Of a DNA stretch of 64,000 bases, positions 9,084 to 20,848 are shown one piece after another (the first letter of the stretch is position 1; each line of letters starts with the position of its first letter). The stretch covers positions 87,033,066 to 87,097,065 of the forward strand of contig CM055271.1 in the NCBI GenBank assembly GCA_029237695.1. The letters run 5' to 3'. The position numbers and the translations under genes were made by a program. The DNA is from Conchocele bisecta (Eukaryota; Mollusca; Bivalvia; Lucinida; Thyasiridae). Below the pieces are notes generated by a model that was given only the letters and a program-made list of their open reading frames with translations, ran no database searches and was not told where the DNA came from.

Positions 9084-12000
9084 CTAATGGTTATACAGAT
9101 TAGCGTTCCTTATTTCAAAAGCTTTATAAATATACATTCCTAAATTTCGTACTATTTCAGAATTTTCGGACTTTATCAATCCTAAAAATTTTACCATATT
9201 AGGTCTGTGTCTGTAATACATACGTATATATTTTTTCCTGATTTCTGCATACATGACACATTCTAATATAAAGTGGTATTCATCTTCTAATTCTGGCACA
9301 TACTTCGCATTTTCTATTTTCAACTTGAATTCCATTCCATCTACCGGTTTCAATCGCCAATCGATGCGATGATACCTTAAGTCGAGCAAAAGCCGTCCTG
9401 AACTTCACAACTGTTATATCTTTTAAATAGTACTGCAGTTTAAACTCACAAACGTTTTTGTAAAATAATGCTCTACTTGAGTCGTTTATTCTGGATTGCC
9501 ATTGCTGAACAAAAATATCGGATACACGTTGCTTAAAGGTAGAAAGAAATGCATGTACATTGCCGACTCCTTGGTTTAACTAGACATGATAAAAACCGTA
9601 GTTTGATAATAAAGCTCTTACTAAAGAAGCCCAGTTACTTTTGGTAGGCAAGTCAATAATATCGGTTAACATCATATTATAAATTTGTTTTCTATACTTA
9701 TTTATCGCGTTTCAATGATTTTAAACCAGTATTTAATTATATGTATATGTCTTGCTATAATAAGTGGTGTACGGCCAAGTTCCCCATATATAAAATCATT
9801 TTGTGTACTTTTCTTTACGCCTAATAAGGATTTGCAAAATTGTAAGTGTACTTTTTCAATTTGCTGTCCTGCAACAAAGCCCCATATTTCTGATCCATAA
9901 CTCAATATCGGACTTATAAGTTTATCGAACAGTTGTAATCTATGCAAAGGTGTAATGTCTGTGAATTTATATAGGTATGAATTTAGTTTAAAAATAGCCT
10001 TTTGTGCCTGTCCAGCAAGAAGAGACTGTGTTTCCTTAAATTGGAACCACCGGGTGTAAAAACAATACCTAAATACGTAAATTTTGTAACAATTTCTATT
10101 TCACTTGCATTGAAGTAAAAATGTAAATTTCTAGGAAGCATGCCACCTTTACAAAAAATTACTATCTTGGTTTTTGTTGTATTAACTTTCAACTTCCATT
10201 TGTGGCAGTACTCTGAAAGAAAATTGAGAGCATGTTGCATTTCATTCTCGGAGTCTGCAAAAATTACTATATCATCTGCGTATAATAAAATAAATAACTT
10301 TAACATACCTATGTCTATTCCAGCTATACCGTTTGTTTCAAATTCTATTTCCATATCATTAATGTACATACTAAACAAAAATGGCGATAAACAATCACCC
10401 TGACGCCACGCCCAGTAAACAAGAAAATTGATCACTTAGCATATTTTTGCCCTTAACCCGTGATTTCACATTGCAGTACATTGATTTAATAATGTGTAAC
10501 ATTTTACCTCTAACACCTATCTTTATAAGTTTCAGCCATAAGTTGTCCCGAACTACGTAATCAAAAGCTTTAGAGAAATCTACAAAAGCGCAATGTAGCT
10601 TCTTCCCCGTATTTAGCATGTGGGTTATTAAACCATGAAGTACAAATATATTATCACGTGTTCCCATTTCTTTACGAAACCCCGCTTGTGCTTCTATGTA
10701 AATATTATAATTCTCAGCCCATGATGATAGTCTATTATTCAAAATTCTGGTAAACAATTTGCCCAATGTACTCAACAGTGTAATTCCTCGATAATTGTCA
10801 ACTTCATTTATATTACCCTTTTTATGCAACATATGTCCTTCAGACCAGGAAGTTGGAAAATATCCGTTATTAAAAATTGTATTAAATAATGTGGTCAAGA
10901 CCGGGAGCAATGCCTGCCCACCATATACAAAGAATTCGTTCAATAGTAAATCTGGACCTCCACTGCGACTCGTCTTTAGTTGTTTGACAGCTAATATTAT
11001 CTCAGAACTTGTTATGTCGGTATCAAGCTCGCAAACATTATATGTAATTCATTATTTTGAAACCTTTCATTAAAATATAAAACATCTTCATCCGGTTGAA
11101 AAAACGGATCCTCTGGATTATTTACTGCTTTAAAATATGTAGCGAAGGCACTTAAAGGAATCGTTGCTGAATTTATCCCTGTCGATTCTTTTAACATTGT
11201 CCAATATAATTTTGCATTCTTTAAACGCGCGCTTTCTAATTTCATAGTATTATGTTTATCTTGGCGATACTTACATGTCCTAATAGAATATTTATATTCT
11301 GATCGTGGTTTTATCATTTCAATTCTATCTGCATCAGATTGACTAGCACGATATGTTTTTAATTTTTGATAAAACATTATTCTTTTATTATCACACTCGT
11401 TATCAAACCATTAGTATTATTATTATTTCCTCTATCACATTTACTCGCATCATTTGATGTTTTGTGTAATGTTCGTTTAAAATCGGAACATGCATTCTCA
11501 AAAATTTCACCAATATTGTCTAAACATATGTCAATGTCTACTGAATTTTGGCAATGTTGTAAACGAATATTGATATCATGTAATTTATCTGATATATCAG
11601 CAGAAATTAATTTCTGTCTGTAACCATTTACATAATCATAATTCCATACATATTTTGCATTTATGTGTAAGTATTCTTCGTTCTCATAATCACTGTCCAT
11701 GTCTACATTACTACTTTGTAAAGAAAATTGTATAGCACAATGGTCAGATAAAATATTTGGACTTTTTACCTCAAAATATTTTATTTGACTAAACATATCA
11801 TTGGGACCTATAATATAATCAATCAAACTTCTACCGTTGCGTCCAACATACGTGTACTCCCCGATGCCAGCATCACTACCAACACGACCATTCATAATAC
11901 GTAGTCCCGTTTGTTTGCAAAAAGACAAAAGGGAATTTCCATTATCATTTGGTCTAACTATATCTCTTGAAAAACGTGGAATAAAGGTGTCGGGTACATA

Positions 12001-12580
12001 ATCTTCGGGTAGTACACTTATGTGTTCAGCTGTATCATCTAAAACAAAGTCAGCCTCCGTAGCAGTGCGGGCGTTGAAATCACCACAAATTAGGAAGCGG
12101 CATTTACTATTAGTTATACTGTCTAATTCGACCATTGTGTCTAATATGCGGTCAAATATATTTGACTCTACCATGGTCTGACGACTATACCTGCGGGTAA
12201 TACATAACATAAGCATAGATAAAGATCATGTTCAGAATTTAACAAGTTGCCATTTAGTTTGAGCCATAAAATGTCATCTCCATCTTTCTTATACATTATA
12301 TTAGATGCGGACGAAATAAGTGAATTTTGAATATAAACAATAATACCACCGGAGTCACGTTTACTGCCAGCTTTTCCGTTAATGTCTATTTAAGTTATTT
12401 AATATGTAAACCCAGGTACGTGTAAATTTGTGAGATTATTTGCCCATGTTTCAGTCATCATTACCACATGTGAATTACCGAATAACTCGATTAGTTCATT
12501 TGATTGCAATTTATTTACTCTTCTTGTAACGAGCCCTTGAATATTTAATAAAGTAAAATGTAATGTTCCCTTCTCCCCCT
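9084..12580 (-). pseudogene. LINE ORF2: APE endonuclease plus reverse transcriptase, broken
   Basis: Just after ORF1 the minus strand reads LNIQGLVTRRVNKLQSNEL and VVMMTETWA, the start of an APE-type endonuclease with its catalytic Glu. FLICGDFNAR and LSDHCAIQFSL (12216-11377) are the Asp/Asn and His motifs at its end. The RT domain follows: AFVDFSKAFD (motif A), QGDCLSPFLFSMY (motif B) and LLYADDIVIF (motif C). Downstream come KSTQNDFIYGELGR and a C-terminal DEYHFILEC Cys/His element. The pieces lie in several frames (breaks near 11377, 11012, 10430, 9980 and 9400), so at least four frameshifts plus some stops have accumulated. Confidence 0.88.
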
Positions 12581-12584
12581 CATC

Positions 12585-14263
12585 CTAACTATCACGTTCC
12601 GCCGACGAATTGTCACTGTCTACCGGTATGTTACGCCGAGTGTCAAAGCTGTCTGACCCTTGAGCGCGATTACTAGGTCGGGTTTGTCCACGAGTAGCAC
12701 GTGCAGACGAATGAGACCGATTGTCCGTCTTACGTGTCGGTGAGCGGGTACGTCTGGTCGTCTCACGAGAATTACGGATAGTGTGTACTGGTGGTATACT
12801 TGGTGGTAGAACCTCAGAAGATACAGTGGCTTTCGGGACGTTGGATGGGGCAGACGATCGGAAAATTGAAGGTTGTATGATTGGGGTAGCGTGTTCACTC
12901 AGTACTGCGGTATGTGTGGAATTAACAGTTGTAGGGGCGACAGTTGTAGAGGCGGTTTTCTCACTTTGTACGCGCGATGACTGCCGTGTGGGATTGCGCA
13001 TGCGTTCAGTGACAACTTTGGGCGTGGTCAATTGTAGAGCTTCCATCTGTGTACGCGAAGGGGCGGTATCGTTGGTACCCGACGTGTTCGGCGCGGTTCC
13101 CTGCTCTGACTGAGTATAGTTTATGTCACGTGGCACTTGCTGGGAATTCCCGGTTGTATTTATGGACGGGGGACACACGGGGGGAAAGATGGTGGGATTG
13201 GACATATTATCGCAGCGAATTGTTGACTGAGCTGTAATTGGAGCCTCTGGCCTACTTTGTACCACCGAGCTGTATGACACGTCTGGTCTCACCGTGCTCA
13301 CCATTGTGGTAGGGGTGTACTCAGGGAGAATTTGTCGATTCAAACCGGAATGAGTCGGTGCAGAATTCAGCGTATATGGTCGACATTCCGAGGCGGTGAC
13401 TGGCTTATCATAATGCACATGCCTGAAACTTCTGTCTCTGGTGCCCCGCATGATCTCATACCAATTAGGAAACTCGTCGTGTACAACTCCCCCATTGACT
13501 AATATCTTGGCCGGATATACAAGTTTCACGTTTGCACCCGACTGATGACTTTCCGCCTTCGCAGCCTTAAACTTGCCCCATAGCCGTTTTCGTGCTTCGA
13601 CAATCTCGTAAGGATAGTCTCTATCAATGAAATACGGGGTGTTTTCAAATGTCCTACTCTATTCATTATACGAGAGATGTCATGGAAGTCGCGAAAACTC
13701 GCAATAATATCCCGTTTATTGGAATCCCGCCTATTGTACGCTCCAAAGAGATGTGCCCTTTCTATGTACGTGTTGTCTCCATCCAGTTCTAAATTGGAAG
13801 CTAGAAACTCTCTAACAAGTTCGAAACAGTTATCCCCCCTGCGATACTGGATGTTTCTGAATATTAAATTGTTTCTCCTTGAGCGGGCCTCCAGATCAAT
13901 TGATGTGTAGGACAATAGTTTTATCACGTCCGTGTTATTGTTAGCTGCCGAATACACATGTTTTATACTTTTACACATGCTGTCCTGTTTCTCAAATAAT
14001 ACTGACATACTTTTCTCAACTTATGCCTGACTGTCTTTCACTCCCTGAATATCATCGAATATCTGGTTTAATTTATCATCCACTGACTTTTCCGAAAACG
14101 TTTGTTTGTCACACGGACTCGACCGAATACACTTTCTCTTCCCCCTGACTTGTATGAAATCGCCGCCATCTTCATTTTCAGTTTCAAAGTCACTCACTGG
14201 CGCGAAACGATTTTCGGTAACTATCGAATAATCCATCGATGTAGCCATGACCGAACTCCACAA
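12585..14263 (-). pseudogene. LINE ORF1 (nucleic-acid-binding protein), broken
   Basis: The start at 14263 opens MATSMDYS shortly inside. An in-frame TAA at 14021-14023 interrupts it, and the same frame then continues with LEARSRRNNLIFRNI, the hallmark of L1-type ORF1 RNA-binding domains. Near 13640 a C-run shift moves the reading frame; after it come KRLWGKFKAAKAES and KLVYPAKILVNGGV, the usual C-terminal part of the RNA-binding region. A long Ser/Thr/Pro-rich tail follows to the stop at 12585. Such proteins coat the LINE RNA and act as chaperones. There is one nonsense change and one frameshift, so it is inactive. Confidence 0.82.
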
Positions 14264-14489
14264 TCCTAAAGATAATCACCTTAGGTCACTTCTAAATACT
14301 CGATAAGTTCCCAACACTAATGTATAAATTATATTTTATAGAAATGCGCGGAGCAATTTGAAGCTAACTATCACTGTCCGCCATCTTGTTTATATTGAAG
14401 TCTGTGGATACAACACTTTATTATTTAAAAAAAAAGGATGATTATTTTCTTTATTTCTCCATAAGTCTGTGCCAAACTCCATAGACCAC

Positions 14490-14632
14490 AAAATGCAGCT
14501 CATGAAGACACGTTTGCTGCGCCATATTTCATCAAAATCCGTTGCATATTAAGGAAAATATCAAATAATACTTACTTTGTGTGGGCGACATTGTTGTTGT
14601 TGTAAGCACGTGTTCATGCACCTTGCTAATGC
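14490..14632. mobile_element. Copy of the (TTG)n-ended MITE core
   Basis: CGTTTGCTGCGCCATATT, CCGTTGCATATTAAGGAAAA, TCAAATAATAC, (TTG)n and CATGCACCTTG repeat the right half of the element at 994-1242. Confidence 0.7.
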
Positions 14633-14746
14633 GGCTATACATATAAAGGTTGGTCAGAAGCTACATCAAGTGTTTTATTACATGTTTTTATTTTATTGTC
14701 TTAGTACTACTAGTTATACATTTGTACGCGCCAGTAATCATACGTT

Positions 14747-15391
14747 ATGGAAGCGTCCTGGTGCCAATGCTAACAAATATTCTAATGCACTCTATAAATA
14801 TCACGCAATTTGATTGGCTGATGGTCATACATTACAGGTATATCATTCGGTCGCAACTTATTTCAATATGTATTCCTACGCCAGTAGTAAAGGAGTGCAT
14901 TAGAAATAGGTTAACCCCATTGTAATCGGAAAATCTGTTTAATGGCGACGCGCTAATGGAAAATTACAATACAGTTAACCCTATATTTATCTCCTAGTTA
15001 GTCTCTCTTAATTAGGACTTAATATCTCCTAATTAGGAGATACGATGTCCTAATTAGGAAATTGTAACTCATAATTAGGAGATGTTATTAGGACTTATTA
15101 TCTCCTAATTAGGACTTAGTACCTCATAATTATGACTCAATATCTCCTAAATAGGAGCTCGTATCTCTTAATTAAGAGATAAAACATGTTTTAACATTGA
15201 CACAGATAGTAAGTCCTAATTAGGAGATAGTAAGTCCTGATTAGGATATAAGACGTCCTAATTAGGATATAGTAACTCCTAATTAGGAGATACTACCTCC
15301 TAAATAGGAGATTATATCCCCTAATTAGGAGCTTGTATCTCTTAATTAGGAGATAAAACATATTTTAACATTGGCACCAGGACACTTCCAT
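14747..15391. mobile_element. Inverted-repeat element enclosing a TCCTAATTAGGA array
   Basis: ATGGAAGCGTCCTGGTGCCA at the left is the near reverse complement of TGGCACCAGGACACTTCCAT at the right. Inside are a smaller foldback (14791-14908, ends TTCTAATGCACTC and GAGTGCATTAGAA) and the array at 15000-15357. No coding capacity was seen. Confidence 0.7.
15000..15357. repeat. Array of palindromic TCCTAATTAGGA units, 21-bp period
   Basis: About fourteen variants of TCCTAATTAGGA follow one another, most at 21-bp steps with a spacer such as GATACGATG. The block is split in two similar halves, each ending AAAACAT.TTTTAACATTG. Each unit is itself a palindrome with a TAATTA core. Confidence 0.85.
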
Positions 15392-15649
15392 ACAAAGTGT
15401 ATATATATTATTATTATATGTTATTGTAAACATTAAACCTTTACGTACATTAATATCTTACTCAGAGATAGAGATTTAAAAATAAAGTATGAATAACAAT
15501 TGGTAATTAGACATTATGTGTGTAAAACATGGGTATGCCCCAAGTATCAAATGTGCGAATAATCCATCCAGAAATATTGAAGTTATGGCACGATGGAGAA
15601 ACTCTTTATACAAGCTCTTTTCGACTCAATTGACCGCGACCTGGTGCAC
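15392..15649. other. No gene recognised
   Basis: AT-rich spacer between the TAATTA-array element and a family-K MITE. No repeat or coding signal was seen. Confidence 0.35.
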
Positions 15650-15895
15650 TTAACCCGTTCACTCCTAAGTAACTGGAATGGATGTTGATATGTTAAATGT
15701 GCAACCAATCCAATTGTCACAAGATGACATTCAGACTATCTATTTATGAAAAATGGGTGTTTTTTCTCTCAAAAATATGAAAATTACTGGCAAAAAGTGC
15801 AGATCCTGATGAGACGGCTCGTCACGAGCCGGATCATCTGGATCTACACTGTTTGCCAATGTCACTATACAGGCATGTGGTGGTGAAAAGGTTAA
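15650..15895. mobile_element. Family-K TTAA-ended foldback MITE
   Basis: TTAACCCGTTCACTCCTAAG at the left, the GAGACGGCTCGTCACGAGCC hairpin in the middle and AAAGGTTAA at the right. Confidence 0.8.
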
Positions 15896-16002
15896 AGGGC
15901 AAAGCAAGATGTACATTTGCTATCGCCTGGGGGAGGGGCGGGGGTGGGGTAAAATGGATCGCATTAAACTTATGTTGTGATTTAAGTGATCTGTTCGAAA
16001 AG

Positions 16003-16356
16003 CCATATGTTGTGACTGGATCAGCAGTCTGATCAGGATCTGCACTGGTCGCCATCCGTCACCGTCGTGCTTCTAACAATCAATATAGATCGTTATCAGG
16101 CTACAGGAGTGTGTTATTTGGTATGCATCTACACTGGTCACACATCCCTTAAGCCCCATTTCTCCAGGCATAACCACAAATTAGTAATCATCTATTTCAG
16201 AAAAACATGTGTTTCCAAAGCTAGTTATTTTTCAGTGTTATAAATATTACTTATTTTCTTATCTTTTTTTTCAGACTACTGATATGTGGCCGTGACTGGA
16301 GAAATGGGGCTTATGAGATTTGAGACCAATGTATATCATGATCAAATAGCACACTG
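16003..16356. mobile_element. Family-A MITE pieces in inverted arrangement
   Basis: One piece (16003-16183) ends TAAGCCCCATTTCTCCAG. The second (16283-16356) begins GTGGCCGTGACTGGAGAAAT. They face each other across about 100 AT-rich bases. Family A has ends GTGGCTGTGACTGGAGAAAT and carries internal CTGATCAGACTGTGCGGATG. Confidence 0.7.
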
Positions 16357-16399
16357 AAGCAAAATATTAATTGCAAAATTGAAAATACCGTAAATTACC

Positions 16400-16647
16400 G
16401 TACATATACGTGTACTAACTCGCGGGATGTGACGTAAATTGTATGTTCGTAACAATGCACCTAAACCACCAGATATACCGAAATAACTCATAAAACACCG
16501 AAATATGAACCATTAACGTGTTTCTCTAATGCCACCATTTTGTTCATGTCATTAAATGTATCACATCCAAGAAGAATGTTATTGTGGAGTTCAATTTTGC
16601 ACTTACGAACTTCTTAGTCGTACGAAGTGTAGTGAAACGGTCCCCAG
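16400..16647. repeat. Dispersed repeat shared with 40785-40870, then half of a family-B MITE
   Basis: CACCAGATATACCGAAATAA and AAAACACCGAAATATGAACC occur here and at 40815-40865. The last 57 bases (16591-16647) are the right end of a family-B element. Confidence 0.6.
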
Positions 16648-16820
16648 GAGCAATACTGGTTTTTTAATTTCTTATATTTAAGGGTGGGAAATGGCTCGAA
16701 GACCTTCCATACCCGGGCATGAGCCCGTAAATTATCAGGCCAATGGCCGTTGGCCCATTTATTTCCGAATTTACTAATATATGCGATACAGTCGAAATAT
16801 GTGCATTACATGAAGGAGAC

Positions 16821-16874
16821 GATGAGGCGGTGAGTTTATCTAGTTATACGATGAGGCGGTGAGTTTATCTAGTT
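16821..16874. repeat. 27-bp direct duplication
   Basis: GATGAGGCGGTGAGTTTATC plus TAGTTATA occurs twice in a row, directly before a family-J MITE. Confidence 0.8.
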
Positions 16875-17139
16875 ATAGAGAATAGTAGGTTAGTGCCGTG
16901 AATGGGAAAACATATCTGGCAAGGCTCAGGAAACGGGATGGGCGAGGCTATGCCGAGCACATCCCGTTTCCGTGCCGCGCCAGATATGTTTTCCCATTCA
17001 CGGCACTAACCTACTGTTCTATTTATCCCGTCAACACCTAAAAATGGCTGTAAAATGCAAAAATTGTATTGACTGGATATCAAAAATGTTGCACGGCACC
17101 GTGTTTCACGGCACATACGCACTGTGTTGACGGGATAAA
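16875..17139. mobile_element. Family-J compound foldback MITE
   Basis: Near-identical to 4228-4487: TAGAGAATAGTAGGTTAGTG palindrome, then the CCCGTCAACAC/GTGTTGACGGG palindrome. Confidence 0.85.
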
Positions 17140-17383
17140 GTTCATTCTCCTATTGCACAATGCCGATATGTCAGACCGTGACAAGGGCCGAGCAAAGTTT
17201 AGTCGTACGAAGTTTAGTGAAACAGGCCCCAGAAGCAATACTGGTAAGACAATACAGTATTTATATTAGTTGTTTGACTGGTCATAAACATCACAGTTTC
17301 CAATTCACCAATCGCAGATCATGAAGTAGTTTGTTCACATATGCCATACATGTATACCCCATTTAACCAGTCACATGTGTGGG

Positions 17384-17603
17384 TGTGACTGGAGAAATGG
17401 CATTACTGGTTTTGCTACCAGTGTATATCCAGATCATCCGCACAGTCTGATCAGGGTCTGCACTGTTTGTTAGTCCATTATGAGACACACATCATGCTTC
17501 TAACAAGCAATACATATTGTGATCAGCCTGCAAGAATGTGCTATTTGAACAGGAGCTGGTTACAAAGCTCATAAGCCCCATTTCTCCAGTCACAGACACA
17601 TCT
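17384..17603. mobile_element. Family-A MITE
   Basis: GGTGTGACTGGAGAAATGGC at the left and AAGCCCCATTTCTCCAGTCA at the right. The interior has GCTTCTAACAAGCAATACA in reverse orientation relative to 26131-26370. Confidence 0.78.
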
Positions 17604-17606
17604 GAG

Positions 17607-17866
17607 ACACGCCATGCGATTTTGTACCTCATTCGGACATCTGCGTAATTTCATAAAAACATGCGTTTACAAAATTTACAATATTTTCCGTAAATGGCGT
17701 CAAACGTTGACAACCTTTTCAGAGTACATGCGGAATCGTATTCCGCGTGTACTCTGAACATATTGTCTACTTTTGACTTTATTTATGAAAAATATTGTAA
17801 AGGTTTTAAACGTATGTACTGAAATTACGCAGATGTCCAAGGTACAAAATCGCATGGCATATCTGT
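17607..17866. mobile_element. Family-C foldback MITE, about 260 bp
   Basis: GAGACACGCCATGCGATTTT and CGGACATCTGCGTAATTTC at the left recur inverted at the right (AATTACGCAGATGTCC, AAAATCGCATGGC). The centre is a CGGAATCGTATTCCG palindrome. Copies: 18404-18622 and 41551-41690 (half). Confidence 0.78.
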
Positions 17867-18133
17867 AGCCGATTTCACCAACATAGCAAATTATACTTCG
17901 AGGGAGTAATCATTTATTTTCCCTGAAACGCATTATTTCATATAGAACTAACAACTGCATATATTTAATTATTATAATGAATTTATTACATTATCACAGC
18001 CAAATTGGCTGTGATAATGTAATAAATTCAGTATAATAAAAATTAATAAATTTATCCTAAAATTGAAAATGTCTCCCTCAAAGTATACTTTGCTAGAAAA
18101 GCATACTTTGCAATGTTGGTGAAATCGGCTACA
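17867..18133. mobile_element. Family-D foldback MITE, about 267 bp
   Basis: GTAGCCGATTTCACCAACAT at the left, ATGTTGGTGAAATCGGCTAC at the right, with a TTATCACAGCCAA/TTGGCTGTGATAA centre. Copies: 19160-19293 (half), 36948-37216 and 41003-41306. It directly abuts family C on the left. Confidence 0.8.
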
Positions 18134-18186
18134 GGAGTTTCATCAACAAAAAAAACCCGATTTATCCAGTCACGGTACCATATCAG

Positions 18187-18403
18187 GGGCTACAGTGGCC
18201 ACATATGCCATACTCTCCATTTCTCCAGTCACAGTAACGTGACGTCATAATTATGTGGCTGTGACTGGAGAATTGAGACTTATGCTAATTGTGACCACTG
18301 TAGCTCCTGATCAAATACACGTAACACAGTCATCTACCTGATAACTGTCTGTACTGCTTGTTTGAAGCATGATGGGTTATTGACCCATGGGTCACAGCCA
18401 CAT
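18187..18403. mobile_element. Family-A MITE, rearranged
   Basis: Two family-A ends face outward (CCATTTCTCCAGTCACAG and GTGGCTGTGACTGGAGAAT), followed by the usual body with GTAGCTCCTGATCAAATAC. Confidence 0.65.
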
Positions 18404-18622
18404 ACCTTCGGACATCTGCGTAATTTCATTAAATACGTTTACACAATTTATAATATTTTTCATAAATTAAGTCAAAAAATGACAAAATATTCAGGATACA
18501 TGACATGCGGATTATAATTTCAACTTTTGACGCCATTTACGGAAAGTATCGTAAATTTTGTAAACGTTTTTCATGAAATTACGCAGATGTCCGAAGGTAC
18601 AAAATAACATGGCGTGTCTCAT
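18404..18622. mobile_element. Family-C foldback MITE abutting the stomatin stop codon
   Basis: CTTCGGACATCTGCGTAATT at the left, with GGCGTGTCTC at the right, only 10 bases from the stomatin TAA at 18632. The element therefore lies in the 3' UTR or replaces part of it. Confidence 0.7.
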
Positions 18623-18631
18623 TAATTATTA

Positions 18632-18838
18632 TTAGACCGTCGATTGCACGGCTGGCGATTGGTTGAGAGAAAACAGGTTCATTGGAAGCGGGAAAATAAT
18701 CGTTGAATTCTTTTCCTCGGATATGGAGTGCAGCGTCTGCAGGTAGCGTAACTGCAGGGCCGCCGGTGCCGAAGCCATGACGTCAGCCGCCTCTTTTAGG
18801 GAACGCGACGCCTTCATCTCACCCTCGGCCGAGATTAC
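18632..18838 (-). CDS. Stomatin-family protein, last coding exon (oligomerisation/C-terminus)
   Basis: The gene runs on the minus strand through seven recognised coding exons: 41412-41530, 39024-39096, 36711-36793, 32931-33134, 32217-32272, 21868-21946 and this one. All junctions are AG/GT and in matching phase. Together they give about 272 residues, close to the 280-290 of stomatins; only the first few N-terminal residues are missing. Stomatins are membrane-hairpin scaffold proteins of the inner leaflet that oligomerise and tune ion channels and lipid domains. This exon encodes VISAEGEMKASRSLKEAADV, then APAALQLRYLQTLHSISEEK and NSTIIFPLPMNL, the family's most conserved C-terminal block, and ends with TAA. 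No damage was seen, so I take it as a live gene. Confidence 0.92.
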   Translation of the reverse strand, partial: VISAEGEMKASRSLKEAADVMASAPAALQLRYLQTLHSISEEKNSTIIFPLPMNLFSLNQSPAVQSTV

Positions 18839-18857
18839 CTGTGGCGGAGAATAGAAC

Positions 18858-19030
18858 AGGGGACCGTTTCACGAAAATGTTCGTAAGTGCAAACCTATTA
18901 TATAACTTTCACATTAACAAATACTGGATTTACATTTATTGAGCATAGACTGCATATGCATTTCCAGACGATCCTAAATTGCCACTTACGAACATTTTAG
19001 TCGTTCGAAGTTCACTGAAACGGCCCCCAG
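18858..19030. mobile_element. Family-B palindromic MITE, shortened
   Basis: Starts GGGGACCGTTTCACG and ends GTTCACTGAAACGGCCCCC. Its centre keeps GGATTTACATTTATTGAGCA but has lost most of one arm. Confidence 0.72.
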
Positions 19031-19159
19031 ATTAGCACACAGTCAAACCTATGAATAAAGGCCAGCTATAGGAAGATAAAACGCTGGCCTGTATTCAGTG
19101 CTGGTCTTTCTTCACAAGTACATTTGATGATTAAAACTATGCAGAATTATTATACTGAA

Positions 19160-19293
19160 TGTGTATGGCTGTGATAATGTAATACATTCAGTATACTACA
19201 AATTAATACATTTATCTTAAAATTGAAAATTTCTCCCTCAAAGTATACTTTGCTAGGAAAGTATACTTTGCAATGTTGGTGAAATAGGCTACA
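19160..19293. mobile_element. Half copy of family-D MITE
   Basis: Begins with the central TGGCTGTGATAATGTAATA and runs to ATGTTGGTGAAATAGGCTAC. The other arm is absent. Confidence 0.75.
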
Positions 19294-19656
19294 GGTATAG
19301 GAATATAAAACTCTGGCTTTATTCAGTGTTGGTCTTTGTTCACAGGTACATTTAGGTAGTAATTGAATATGTGGGAAAACAAAAGCGTGGTTGCTATTGA
19401 CAGGTTATTACTATACGAAGGTGGCTTTCAGCACAGGTTCGTTCGTTTACTGATGCTGCACTCCGCGCCAGCGTAAACTGTTTCACGTCAAAATAGCCAT
19501 GAGCCCGTCGTCCTGCGTTTTGCGTCGATTAGTAGACGAAGTATACGTCGATGTGATAGCTCTAAGTATAGCTGAGTGGCATCTCGTCAGGAAAACTGGT
19601 GCATTTTTCGACGTGAAACATTTTATGCAGGCGCGGGGTGTAGCACCGGGCCGCGG

Positions 19657-20372
19657 GAGTACTGTCTGTTTCACGAAACCTGCCCAACTTTTGCGGCCAT
19701 ATTACATTTTATCAAAATTTAAGAATGAGCCTTATTTTTATTTCGTGAAATTTGGTCAAATATTGATTTTATTGCGAAAAAACAATTTCCCCATGTTAAA
19801 TCCCCATAGACATCTTCACAGAATGAAGATGTCTATGGGGATTTAACATGGGGAAATTTTCTAATTTTACGGCCATATAAACAATGCAAAAACAATATTT
19901 TTTCTATAATATTAAATTTATATCAGAATGAGCCTTCTTTTTATTTCGTGAAATTTTGTCAAATAATTATATTATTGCGAAAAAAACAATTTCCCCATGT
20001 TAAATCCCCATTAGACATCTTCCCAGAGTGACATGGGAAACATTTTCTAATTTCAGAAATAGTGAACCGATTTTGTAAAATTAAACTTTTTTTGTTTTCT
20101 AAGTTAGATCATTTCCAATTATCTAGCCAGGTTTAATTAGTTAATTTCCTCTTTTTTTGGTTACTCGTCCCCCAGCTCCTCCAACTCCTTTTCTCTCATG
20201 TTAAAGTGAAATAGATGAATCAATTTTTCGTAATGTAATCAATATTTTACCAAATTTTACGAAATAAAAAGATGGCACATTGTATTTTTTTTCTATAATA
20301 TCAATTTTTTATTGTTTTACATTGTTTATATGGCCATAACATTTGGGCAGGTTTCGTGAAAGAGACAGTATA
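19657..20372. mobile_element. Family-Q inverted-repeat element, about 715 bp
   Basis: TACTGTCTGTTTCACGAAAC and CTGCCCAA at the left recur inverted at the right (TTGGGCAGGTTTCGTGAAAG and ACAGTA). The interior has two foldbacks around CCCCATGTTAAATCCCCAT. A related fragment is at 22540-22770. It lies in the last stomatin intron. Confidence 0.72.
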
Positions 20373-20685
20373 ATGCGCCACCCACAGACATTTGACAGCC
20401 AATACTTCATCTGGAGGGAATGGAGTATGGGAGAACATTCGTATAGCAACGATGAATCCATCATTAGGATTCATATTTAAATTGTGAATCTTATTGGGAT
20501 TCACATCCGGAGCGAATAAATCATATGTAGTCAGGATGGCAATGGTTCAATTGAAAGGTGCGAATGGGTCCACGGACATATTCGAATGCCCCTAAGGCGC
20601 GAATATGTCCGCAATAAACGAATATGTCCGCAATGATTTTGGGGGTCGTCTCAGTATCCGAAAGGACTCCGAATCGGCATATTGA
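20373..20685. other. Intron sequence with short local repeats, no gene
   Basis: GGATTCATATTTAAATTGTGA/GGGATTCACAT and GCGAATATGTCCGCAAT-type repeats are visible. No coding signal was seen. Confidence 0.4.
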
Positions 20686-20757
20686 TGGATTTACATTTAT
20701 TGAGCATAGGCTGCATATGCAGCCTATGCTCAATAAATGTAAATCCATTGTCAGTTG
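20686..20757. mobile_element. Family-B central palindrome only
   Basis: GGATTTACATTTATTGAGCA is followed by GCTGCATATGCAGC and the inverse. The outer arms of the family are absent. Confidence 0.7.
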
Positions 20758-20848
20758 ATATTTTGCCAACGAGTCGTGCAATCGCATCATCACTGGCCCG
20801 GGAATTGCCAAGATATTTAGGAAAGTGTAGGTCTAACCCAGAATATGA

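Larger units (their letters stand above)
8996..14400 (-). mobile_element. Nearly full-length two-ORF LINE (non-LTR retrotransposon), inactive
   Basis: Read on the minus strand, the order is 5' leader (about 14400-14264), ORF1 (14263-12585), ORF2 with APE endonuclease, reverse transcriptase and a C-terminal Cys/His region (about 12580-9084), then a short 3' end. Both ORFs carry stops or frameshifts, so this copy cannot move by itself. The RT resembles the CR1/Jockey-like elements common in molluscs. I cannot assign the clade with confidence by eye. Confidence 0.88.

Noticed and set aside
12721..13113. 130-codon plus-strand ORF opposite LINE ORF1
   Set aside because: Antisense shadow of the Ser/Thr/Pro-rich part of ORF1, which has the recognisable family motifs.
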